Shown one piece after another: positions 39,901 through 51,900 of a DNA stretch of 64,000 nucleotides. Position 1 is the first letter of the stretch. Each line of letters begins with the position of its first letter. Location of the stretch: assembly GCA_025345505.1 (NCBI GenBank), contig JANVCC010000010.1, forward strand, positions 40,276,660 to 40,340,659, in the 5' to 3' direction. Made by a program: the position numbers and the translations under genes. The notes under the pieces were generated by a model. It did not search any database. It saw only the letters and a program-made list of their open reading frames with translations, and was not told where the DNA came from. The stretch is from Todiramphus chloris collaris (taxonomy: Eukaryota; Chordata; Aves; Coraciiformes; Alcedinidae).

Positions 39901-42900
39901 TTGCTTTACTTAGTAATGAAAAATTTTCCTCAAAATCGGCTTACAGTAGTCTGCAAAATTTCCTGTGCTTTACCGGTTTCCTAAGTGGGAGAAATGTAAG
40001 CAGCTCTATAAAACATGCTGTGGCTGGGAGGTGACAAGGTGTAATTGGCTGCATTTTTGTAGACACTGCTTTTCTGAGGAGCAGTAGATAATTTCATAGT
40101 ATATACCCATTCCAGTGGGATTAGCTTTACAGTTAGCTCTTCCTAAAGATTTTGCAAATTCCACTCCATACAAACTTTTGATACATTTTTTAACTATATT
40201 TTCATTCCTTGAAAATGTATGTAATAACACCACTAGATTGTAGAGATTCAGCATATGCCCATCTTTTAATGTTTTTGACTGTCTGCCACAAGAGAAACTT
40301 TCTGTACTCCCAGGGGTAGACATTAAGAGTTAGCTGAAGAATGTAAGTTATCCACCTTAAGGATTCAAATTTTTAAACAAAGTTCTTGGCTATTGTAATT
40401 ATGTTTTAGTTTTTGTAATTTAATTATTGTAATTATGTTTTAATGTACATAATTACAATAGCCAAGAAAACAAAACAGAGACTTAGTGTTTTATTTAATG
40501 TTTAATAAAGTTCTTACAGTTGTAAGTAGCTGAAGTGAACTTAATACTTATGATGCACATTGGATTGACTTCTCTAGAAACTGGTTTTCTTTCCATCCTC
40601 AGAGGAATTACCATGAAATAGGATAGGAGCAGTGCAACTCTTTTATCATATTGTTAATATGTTCTCCAACCTCAGCTAAATGAGCCTCAAATTTTTGGGT
40701 TGAGAACAGAGAGGAGACCCTGCTTCCATGGCTGCCTTTGGCTTCTGTGTTGACAGAGTTTGCAACAGTGCTGCTGTGAATAATAGTTGTCCCGTGTGAC
40801 CAGAGATGACTGCTATTTCACATTTTAAAAACCTACAAATGAAAATCTGGTAGCTTTTAATTAAAAAAAAAAATAAAAAAAAATCTATCAATATTAGCAT
40901 GAGTATGTCTTGAAATATTTATTTAGAAATGCTGGTCCTACTAACAGTCTCTCTGCCTGGCCTGCTTTTCTATTTTTACTCAATTAAATTTACTAGTAAC
41001 TGCAGAATGAAGAAAATGAGTACAAAATGAGTATGAAAAACACATTTTAAAAATCAGTAGTTAAAAATGGAGATATACTTTACCAGTTTTTGTGGAAAGA
41101 ACTGTCTAGATATGTCATGCTTCAAGACTGCAGTTGCTTTTCTGTTCTTTTTATTAGGAAAACCTGACCTTTGACAAATAGTAAAACACAAGTTTCTGGA
41201 GTATTTATAACAACTATACTGTTCCGATTAATGTAACTTGATGTTTGAGGGTTTTTTGGTCACAGAATATTCATTGTCCACTAGAAGTAGCAACCGTAGA
41301 AAATTAGTTACCCTAATAAAGTCCAACATCAGAATGTCAATAAAATACTGTACTGCTTCTGTAATTTGAGGTTGGTGCCTCAAATCATTTGCAACTGTCT
41401 TTGTACACAGAAGTAGTAGTCTAAAAACTTGAGTTACTAATTGCCTTCATTAAAGTTGACACAATTTTCTGACAAGCAGTTTTAGAGACTTAGTGCTTGA
41501 GGCCATCTTCCTTTAATTGGTGATTTTTAATTGGAAGTCTTTGTAATAAGATTCCAAAGTCATTCTTCTTCTGGAAAATTGCCCTGTAGCTTTATTGGAA
41601 AAAAAGGAATTGCATGCCAGCTCTATTTTTATAGCATGAGGCACAGCACTGTGGTTGGAGAAAGGATTCTTATGTTTTTACAGCTTTATATCATTACTTG
41701 CAGAAGATCAGTGTATACTCTGTAATGTTCAAGTGATAAAACCTGTCCTGGTGGTTTTCACAAATTCTGACCTCTTTTGCTGAGGAAAAAAACTTTCTAA
41801 CCTTAAACAACGATCACAAGTTGCCTTACTGGAACTTGATAGTATAAATAATATAAAGGTCTTAATTGCTGCAAGTGTTCCTTTAATTATTCAGGTATGT
41901 GGTAAGAATTTTCTTTTCATACAGATACATTGAAAGTGTCTGGAAAATTATTTGGTCTTCTGGGTGTAAGCCTAATGAGACAGCAAAGGGGAGTTTAAAC
42001 AATGTATCATAAAAACCAAGCAGAACCAATGATTGGCAGTGCAGTTTCTTGAGTTTCAGGGTGGTCACATGAAAAACAAGTCTGTTAAGGCTTAATGATG
42101 TGTCTTCTAAAAGACCAATCTTGAGAGAAAATTCAAACAATCTAAATGTATCTAGTATATTGAATTTTTGTAAATGTTTTCCTTCTATTGGATTTTTCTC
42201 AGCAGCTTCTGAATCTGATGTATTTGTTACAATAGAAATTCCTATAGTGGTGGGAATGAGGAAATTATGATCTGTGTATTTATGAGTCTATGGTCCTGTG
42301 CTTCCCTGTCAGTGTTCTGCTGATTCCCTTTAACTGTATTTTGCCCATAACAAAGGATAGCTACGTCTTGCCCTGTTACCCTGTTAGTGTATTTTAATCT
42401 TCTACTGTTTGCAGAGTAGGGGGAAAATACCCTCAAAAATCCCACACACTAAATCAGTGTTTTCATTTAGTTTTATTTTTAAAGGGAGGGAAAAAAAAAT
42501 ATTTAAAAGTATACTTTTAATAACATGAGACTAGAATTTAAAGTTTCATTCTTTTTCATTAGCATTTATAGGTAGAACATTCTCTTGTGTCCTGTAAAAG
42601 TTCAGGGCATATGTACCAAGTTTGTATCTCAGCAGTTCATGCAGTCTTTTCAGTTCCTGCTGAAAAAATAGTGCCTGTTATGTCAGAAGAGTCTTATACT
42701 GCTCTGCTTTTCTAAGATGTTGGGGTTTGCTGCAACCCAAAATATTCACAGTATTTTTTGGGGGTTCTACCACTTCCATTTGGTGCAAATGGGAGTGTGC
42801 AGTTTTCATTCATTAAGCTTTTTTGGTATAGCATACTAATTGTAATGCTGAAATAATGGCACAATATAAGCCAGTGTATCATTTTAAAAATAGTTAATAA

Positions 42901-45900
42901 TTGACTAATACTCTATTGATTATCTTATTTCAAATGTACTTCATGTATTGACGGGTTTTCCTTGATGAAAACAAGCACTGCACACTCTTCCAGTTAGGAA
43001 TCTTTTTAAGAACTGTGTGTAAGAGAATTCATGGTGATTTTCATGCTTTCACAAAGCTGTTGCAGCAGCATAGTGTTTTAAAAACTGTAACAAGCCAATT
43101 GGTACAGTTAAATATTTAAAAAACAAACAAAAAAAAAAACCCCAACATTCATATTACCAAAATTAGCTTCAGGAAAACAGCAAATAGCCTTGCATGCAGA
43201 AAGAAAGAAGGCAGCAGCCTTGTTTCTAGAGGCACTAAAGAACTAATGGTTGGACATGATGATCCCAAGGGTCTTTTCCAACCTAAATGATTCTGTGATT
43301 CTGTAAAGACCCAAAAAATCCAAACCCCAGGCCCAGAATTTCCCGTATTTTTAGTATTTAGACTTCCCGTGTCTAAGTATTTTTTCTAAATATATATTAA
43401 AAAAAAAGAGAAAAAAACCCCAAAACAAACCAAAAAAAAAACCAACCAAAAAACCCCCACAAAAACCACAATCAACAACAAAAAAAATCACAACAAACAA
43501 AACCACACACAATAACTGTGTGAGATGGGGGGGGGGGGGAGATGTCAGCGAATGAATTTTTTTTGCGAGCTAAGGGATTTTTTTTTTATGTTACAAGATG
43601 GAAGTAGAGATTAAGAATGGAGTTTGTCTAATGTTTAGTCCCATGAGGCTTCTTGCATAGCTGTCTGCTATTATCTACCTGGACTCTGGGGAGTGTCTTC
43701 TGAGCTCTGTATTTTATGGAGTAAAATGGAGGAAAGGTAAATTCAGAAAAGTTCTGCATACTGAATTGCTGCTTATGTGGCTTAGATCCATGGACAGCTT
43801 CTTTATCACACGGGTTGTCCCAATTGTAGTCAGAAAAACAAAATATTCTAAATCTTTAAGGTTATAAAAACCCTTTTACTGGATAGAAAATAAATTGTCT
43901 TTTCCCCTATCTTCTTTGAGAGTCTAGACATGATGTATAGTAGTTAGGAATGGGTCATATAATTTTTTTCAGCTCTACCTTTATTGTTTGTAACAGATGT
44001 CTGATTAAGGTAGTTTTAATGAGAAAACAAGTTTTCCCTGTTGTGGCAAAAGCCCCTTGTGATAACTTTTATTAGTCTAAAGAAAATGTAATCTGTAGCT
44101 ATAGAAATAAGTTCAAACAGCATATTCTTGGCAGCAGGCAATTGGATAAGAAAAATAAGAATAAATTAGATTGTATAAATATTAAAGCCAGAGCTTTTAA
44201 TCTGTAGTGTATCAAATAGAACTGTAAGTATTTAGGTTATGGTATAGCTGGTGGTTTTTTCCCCCTATTATAAACATGCTGGAAACAGTTTGTTAGAGGA
44301 AAGTTTAATTGCTGTATAAGGTACATGAACAATGAAGCAGAATAGAATATACTTGTAGATATACAGTAGAATATATTTTACCATCTATTTAACTTCAAAA
44401 TCTGGTTTTTTTTTCAAAGCATGCAAAACATTTTCTTGTTATTGTCTTTAAAGCATTATATAACAGGTCAGTTCAGATTACTATGTAATGCTTGGTTTTC
44501 AGTCTTCTGTGCAGGGTTTTGTATTGCAAACACACAATATATTAAACTTTAATTACAGTAGTTCTAATGACTACCGAAACAGAGAGAAATATTCATCTGA
44601 GTTACTCAGAATATACTGTAAAGCGGGTGTGCAGTGATTTGAGCATCAGTAATAAGTGTCCTTTTTGCCTGGATCATGCTGTAGAGGCTTCTGATGCCAC
44701 AGCTTTGTCAAATATGGCATCTCCTTGCAGTTATGACTGACAGCTGACATGTATCTTTTAGTCAAGTTGGTCACGTCTTCTGTAGGTTTATCAGAACAGA
44801 CACCTTTTGTGGAACAGGCATGTCTGAACTATTTGGCTTTTCAACTTGCTAAGAAATACATCTTTATATGGTAATTGATTTTATAAACACTTCCAGAGAA
44901 TACTAAATCTTGTGGTTTTGTAAGTATTAGATGTATTAGTATGTTAAAAATAACTTTAATGGAGGTAAAATATGGGTATGGCCTTGTAATAAGACCAGGT
45001 TTCAGACAGTACTTTTCTGGGAGATAAGTGGTGTTGAGACGTGATTGCCACACAACAGTGCTCATTGCAGCACAATTCCTTCTATGGCTAGAACCAGTCC
45101 TTTCTGTGATCTAATGGGAATTTCAGACTACTGAAGACATAGGCAGTTAAATGACTATTTTATAAATAGAGCTCTGAAATGTTTATTGTGAAAACAGGAA
45201 ATACTTTTAGGAAGATAAATTTCATGGAATTTAATTTACTTAAAAAGGGGAAAATAATTACAAAAACTGAACTGTCATTATTCATTTTTTAGAAGTGTAA
45301 GTGCTTTAGAAATGCCTCATGGAGAACAGTATTTTAAAAAGTTAGATTTTCAAGTTTCAGCAATAGAAAATACCGAGTACCAGGCAAGTTCTTAGAGCAG
45401 CACCGAATTTTGTAAAATCAGAAGGCAATGATGAATCATTGGGCATTCATAAAATTTAAGTGTATTTAAACTTTATTTCAGAATCATCAGTGAGTATTTT
45501 CAAGATTAAATTTGATACTAAGCTTTGGATTCCTTGACTTCAAACACATCTGAATTTTTTCTTTATACACCTTCCATTCCTCGCTAATAGTGTTGCACTT
45601 TTCTACAATTTTGGAAAATCTTGGAAATCTGACCCAGGAATCATCAAAGCCACGGAAGAACAAAAGAAAAAGGTAAAGCCATGAGATATGTGAAACTTGA
45701 CCTTCAGCAGCCTGCTAACAGTGGTCAGAGTAGCTTGCTGTTTAAGTACATGAAATTTCAATAAATGTTTGTTTGACAAAAGGTCTAATACATTGACATG
45801 TTTTCCTTTCACTTGTCATCCAGGTTTGTTTGGGTATTTTATACATTTGGAATATATATTCAGGTGCTTACTGGTCCAAAGTTACATTTAGGTCATTTTG

Positions 45901-48900
45901 AGTAACAAAGTCACAACTGAGATTTTAAAGACAAAAAGTTTAAAAAGCAGTGTGGTGAAAATGAAAATGCGAAGTTTCTGAGTTTTGCCTTACTGAAAGA
46001 AATGTCCCATAAGTGTGTGTTAGTTTCCAGACTTTAAAGCACCTCTAGTTTTCCTTAACTTTGTGTCTAAAAGTATCAGACTGACTGAGGATAAAAATAA
46101 CCAAAACTCCAGACAGTCTGCGATGAGTTTCTTTTTCTTTTCATTTAAATACTTAAATATTAGAGGGAAAAAAAAATGGGTCATCTAATGCTATCTTTCT
46201 AAGACTCTAGAACACTATTGTTAGCATTTCTAATTTATGGTGTTTTTAAAGTACATTCTCCTCAGCAGCCAAACTCAGCAATGAACATTGCAAAAGCAGA
46301 AACATTTTGTTTGTTTCATTTTGGGCAAGTTTCCTGGAAGCTCAAATCCCACCAAATGTGAGTTTTGTTCTTTTACTTCATGCTCACTTGGGAAAACACT
46401 TTGTGGATTGACATCCGACACTTGGAATTATGGTTTTATGCAGTGATAAGCATATCATAGAATAATTTAGGTTGGAAGGGACCTTAGACATCATCTAGTT
46501 CCTACCCACCTGCCATGGGCAGGGACACCTCTGACTAGATCAGGTTGCTCAAAGCCCTGTCCGACCTGGACTTGAGCACATCTAGTGGTGGAACATCCAG
46601 AACTTCCCTGGGCAACCTATTCCAGTCTCTCATCAACCTCACAATTAAGGTCTTACATAATGGCTTTTAAAAGGTAGTTGTGATAGCTTAAGTGATTTTT
46701 GGTTTCTCTGCTAGATTATTCCTGAGTTGATAGTCAACGTGCAGATTTACTTCTGCAAATTCCTTTTCTGTTACTACAGATTTGCCAACGTAAGGTCCAG
46801 ACTAAATTCTCTTCCTTCGACTGGACTAAATTAAACAGAAAAGTCAGCAACTGCACTTTGGTTTGGATTCAGCAACTTGAACAAATACACAGTTCATTTG
46901 ATCTATTTGCTTAAGCGTGGTTACAAAAGCCTTGCTGAACTCTATAGGAATTGTAAAATGCAACTTCTTCAGATACATATGGCTAGGATGCCTTACATTA
47001 CAGCTAACCAAATTGTAAAATGATCTATTATCAGGGCATAAACCACCGCAGCATAGGGTGCGTATCTTAACCTCTATGCAGTGTACTGCTTCCTGGTGTT
47101 TTTGTAATTCGTCTCCACATGTTTTATGTTGAGTTAGCCTTTCACTTTGGAATAAGCAATCAGAAAATTCTTTTAATTCCAGATGACCAAGTTAAGTATG
47201 TTTGGAAACGTGTAGTAAGCGACAACTTCAGATGTTTATTCTACTGATACGTCATGTCCTTTCTTCGGTGTTGCAAAATAAGTGGTGACTCTTAAAATAA
47301 GTAAATAAATAATAAATAAACAACTCCAAGTTTGCAAATCAAATATTAATATTTCAGAAGTACAGAAACTAGACTCAGTGTTTACAGACTGCAAAAATGT
47401 GACTCTAACTTGAGTATTCCTGGGTCTCTGTGCTATCTAAGATCTCTAAGGAGAGTTACATTAAAGTGGTTTATATGCTCTTGTTCAGTTATGTTCTCCT
47501 GAGCTTTGGGGTCTTTCCTGTGGACAATGCTGAACTCCAGTGTTGAGCATCACACCGTGTACATTCCTTTGTGCATCCTTTCATTAGTCTGTAATGTGGT
47601 GTATGCTCCCACGGAAATGAGAGGAACTATTTATGAATTGTCCAAAATGTATTGTGTGAAATTGTCTGAAGTATCAAAGCCTCAACAGCAGCATTGAAAT
47701 CATGATAGATACATCTCATGAGGGGTTTTTTTGCTTTCTGTTCATCTGGTTTATTTGCTCTTGTGAGGGAGGCTCTTTAATTTCAAGTCTTGTAGTGGGA
47801 CATGTTAAGTAGTGAGAGATGGCAGAGGGGGATGAGAAAGGGATGTAGAGTACTGAAGCTGGGAAGCTGCAAGAGGGACGTTGAAGGGCTTGTGAACAGC
47901 AGTGGTTGGTTGGAGAGGGGATCTGAAGGGTTGCAGTGGTGGAGGCACAAGTACTGGACCAATAGCAAATGGAAATACAACAAGCAAGGGGAAAAAACAG
48001 TCCCACTTTCAGAGCTTAGAATTGTTAGAAAACTATAAAGATTGTTTCTCGTTTACCAGAGATCAGCAAGGAACGTATTAAGACTTTGATTTAGTCCTGA
48101 ACTGTTGACTTTAACTTTTACTGGTTATGTTGAGGAAAAGTTTCCAGAAGTTTTCCTAACCAGTTGGTAAGTGTAGTATTTAGGAGGAAAACACTGCAGC
48201 TTTAGTCAAGATAACCACCTTAGTGGTCATCATCTAAATGATGAAGTTATGTTTATATTTCTATGGTGAGAAAACAGTTGTAAGCACTATGCAGGAGCCA
48301 CCTTGATGTGTACAATATATGCAGTTTGAAAGGGAGCAATAGATCAATCCATTTGCCATTAGGCCATTTATGCTGAGCAAATTCCTTCTGGTTTAAGAAA
48401 GGCTATTCTGGCAAAAGATGTTTTCAGGATATTTTCCATATGTTGCAAATGTCATTTAGGTGTCACATGGCATGATTTCAGCTGCTGAATTTTAAAAATT
48501 GTTGGAAACCATTTAATGGAATAATAGGCTCCTTCCTTTCCAACAATGAAGTGGGTACTGAAGGAATGTACAGAGTAAAAAAAACCCTGTCCTTTAGTGT
48601 GAAGATATAGGCATGCTTTAAGTGTATCACTTGCCCTGTAAGTACAGTGTTATCTGTAACAGGAGGTTTGGTTTGCATTATTTCTTTTCTTTTTTGAACC
48701 TTCAACATCTGAGGAAAGAGTTGTTGAATATACATTTAAAGGTTTTGATGGGATACCTCTGGGAAGAAAGTCTGATTTTTAGACTGGCTGATCCTGCTAG
48801 CTGCTTTTATTTATGTTCCTGCATTCATTTTAATAGGTTTAACAACAGATTAGTCAACCTGTGCTAATCACTGTGTGGATGTATCAAAACTAATATAAGC

Positions 48901-51900
48901 TTGCTTTATCTCTAATTAAACCTAGATAGACTAGGAATAAGTATAAACTAGAAATAATTTAGAAGCAAATGTTCATATTGGCTTAACAAAGTAGGTTTAA
49001 AATCAGTTTCAGCTGAATTTAAGTTGTTCTTGTGTGTAGAAAGTACTTGAAATGAATAGAGTACACAGCTTTGCCTCTGCAAAGCAGCTGTTGCCATGGT
49101 TGTCAGCATTTGTTTATATGCTAAATTCTAATATATATGTTTTTTTCTCTCTTCTTTCTGCAGACTATAGTAGAACTTGCAGAGACAGGAAGTCTGGACC
49201 TCAGTATATTTTGCAGTACCTGCTTGGTAGTGTATTTTTCAATCAATTGCAGCACCTTTTTTTTTTTTTTAATGTTAGGCTAAAATTAGATGTTCCGATA
49301 TCGATTGCATTTTTAGCCTTAATAATGCAATTTCAAGGGCAGGATTTATTTGTAATCTTTCATTTAAGCAGTGTTTTCAATAAATAATATGTCTGTGTAC
49401 AAAAACCCCTGCAATAGTAAGAGGGGAAAAAAATTATCGCTGTGGAAATAACTTGTCAGTGCTGAAATCCAACTGTCCAGTATATCTACAAAGATGGTTG
49501 GTTATACACCTAAAAAGTTATGAAAATCACAGGTGACATTCAACCACCTAGTAAAATTTTTTTTTAGAAGGAAGTAACTGATTAAGGGGGAAAAAAAAAT
49601 AACCATAGTAAGATTAATGTGTTTCTTTTTTAGGAAGTTAGCTAGTAAAATTATCAAGGTTATCAGTGTCACACTGTAATGCTCTGACCTGTGTGGAACT
49701 TGAATGATGTTAATACTCTCAAAATTGAATCTCGAAAATTATGTCTAGATGTGGCACCTTAAGAACGATGTGTGTGTATACATACATATCTCAGAACATC
49801 TTAATTTTTTTTTCTTTTATTGCCATTTTATATTTCTTTCAAAACATAACCTTTATAGAAAAAAATGTTGGGATTAATTCAGCATTTTAAATTCCACTAA
49901 GTTCCACTTGTTGAGTCGTATTCCTGTTTTTAGAAAATAAACTGAAAGTTTCTATTGGAGCCCAGTTATGAATGATACTGACAGAATCATGGAACTTCAA
50001 CTCATTCTGTATTTTCATTGTTAACAAGCTGAAAAGAAACTGGTTTCTATGCAAAGCTTAACAGCTGGAGGTGATAGGAGAACACTATATGAGAAAACAA
50101 AAGGTATTAACAATAGCAAAATTTACGTATACGTAGAGGGTTTGGTTTTTTTTTCAATTTAAAATATTTCAGCATTTTTTGCTTTTCTGAACAAATGTTA
50201 ATAACTGTTACAGATACGGAAGCCAGTGAGGTCCAAACACTGTGGTGTATGCAATCGATGTATAGCAAAGTTTGATCACCACTGCCCATGGGTGGGTAAC
50301 TGTGTAGGTGAGTAGTTTGCTAAAATAGGATGTTAACAGGTAAAGATGGTAAAAGCTTCTGAAATCAACCCTGGCTGTTGTGCAGGGTTTTGTCTGTTCT
50401 CATGCCACAGGGGAAGTGACTTGGCTTCTGCCAAAAGTCTGAGAAAAACTGTTGAGGACTTTCAGTAGAAGGAAAAACACTTTCAATACTGAGATTAATT
50501 TTTTATTTTTCTACATGTGATTCTGTGTATTCTCAGCTGTATTGTCTGCTATATACTTATCCTCAAAATTGTTGTGTGTCTAATTCAGTTTCCTGTGTAT
50601 ATATTTTTATTAACATAAACTCTAGTAATTAAAAGATGCAAAGCTTAACTGCATTTTAGTGTCTGCAGGAAAGGCACATACCAATTCCAATTCCACAACT
50701 GACTATTATCCATTACATAAGATATAAATTTTCATCTTTCCCAATAATTTTCAGTAGTTTAATGGGAAAGTGTAACTATTATAAAATGTCATTATAGCAG
50801 TTAGATACAGAATTACTGCCTATTGAGGTATTATCCTCTTTTTGACCCCCCCCAAGTAGTCATTTATTTTCCCAGTGATGATGAAAGAAACAGATATAGA
50901 GCAGCAACAAAGTCTCTAAATGCTACTATTCCTTGTCATACTTTTTGAGAAACTTACGTGAAAGTCGTTACTATTCAGGGAGCACTGCAAACCTCACAGC
51001 TAGGAAATGAGTGCAGCTTGCTTCGATTTTATTTTTTTAGGATGCAAGCAGAGCTCACTTTAATCTTGGGTAGGAATTAGGACCTGGATTCATTGACAGC
51101 TGACAGCCAATAAATGCTTTATTGTATTCCTTCCAAATATATATATAATAATGGAGAGTCACACTAGTTTGGTTTTATGATCAAGAGTAAAATAGTCAGT
51201 GCTGGTGTATGAATTGTAAAAGGACATTGCTAATGTCTCATTGAAATGGACTTCTACTGCTCCTTTCTATATTTCCTACTGATGGTACTACCTGAGCTAC
51301 TTTTGATTTTTATTCTAGATCTTTTGCACTGAAGAACTAAGCCTTTTTTAATTAAAACAGGCAGGGGAGCATGGGCCCAGGTTTTGCAGAGTGTTTAGTG
51401 ACAATTCGTTTTGCAAGAGTGCTGAGAAGGATTTCTTAATGGGACAGAATGATCCAGTATTTTTAACAGTAACTGGAAAAAGCATAAAAAACAGAAAGGG
51501 GAGGAAAGACCTCAGTTTGTGTGTAGGAAGAGAGTATGTGAGTAATGACATGAAGTTAGGTGCACGAGATGATTTTTTTAAAAAACAGTGATGGAAAAGC
51601 ACAGTCCTAGTGCTCTTGTACAGAGTGGGATATTTGGTGGTAAAAACAAACATTAGGACACTTGAAAGTATGCTGGGGAAGAAAAGCACTGGATATCACA
51701 CCATGGGAACAGCCCTGAACTGGAGGGGAGCAATGGTCTAAATGACCTTATATGGCTTCTCTGTCTGTCTTGGATTGGTACGTAGTGACTCTTAGCATAG
51801 GATTACAAAACAACATCCATTCTTAAAACAGTGTTCATGGTATGTTTACCAAAAAGGGAAACATGAATCATGCCTTTCTGGAAAAGTGTCATTTCGAAAT

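Larger units (their letters stand above)
39721..45547 (+). other. ZDHHC17: ZDHHC17 intron 10, U12-type AT-AC intron (5827 bp)
   Basis: The intron starts ATATCCTTT, the full minor-spliceosome 5' splice consensus, and ends CACAC with terminal AC. TTCCTTGAC lies at 45530-45538 and fits the U12 branch-site consensus TTCCTTRAY. Its branch A (45537) is 10 bases from the intron end, within the narrow spacing typical of U12 introns. There is no long polypyrimidine tract at the 3' end, which is also typical. The phase is 1, splitting Asp381. The intron also contains a 22-base inverted repeat (40383-40468), a CR1 tail (43247-43304) and an A/C-rich tract followed by 13 G (43399-43539). Confidence 0.93.

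Noticed and set aside
47716-48038. Overlapping ORFs of 60-96 residues on both strands.
   Set aside because: A purine-rich strand with few stops explains them. There are no motifs, and they lie inside intron 11.
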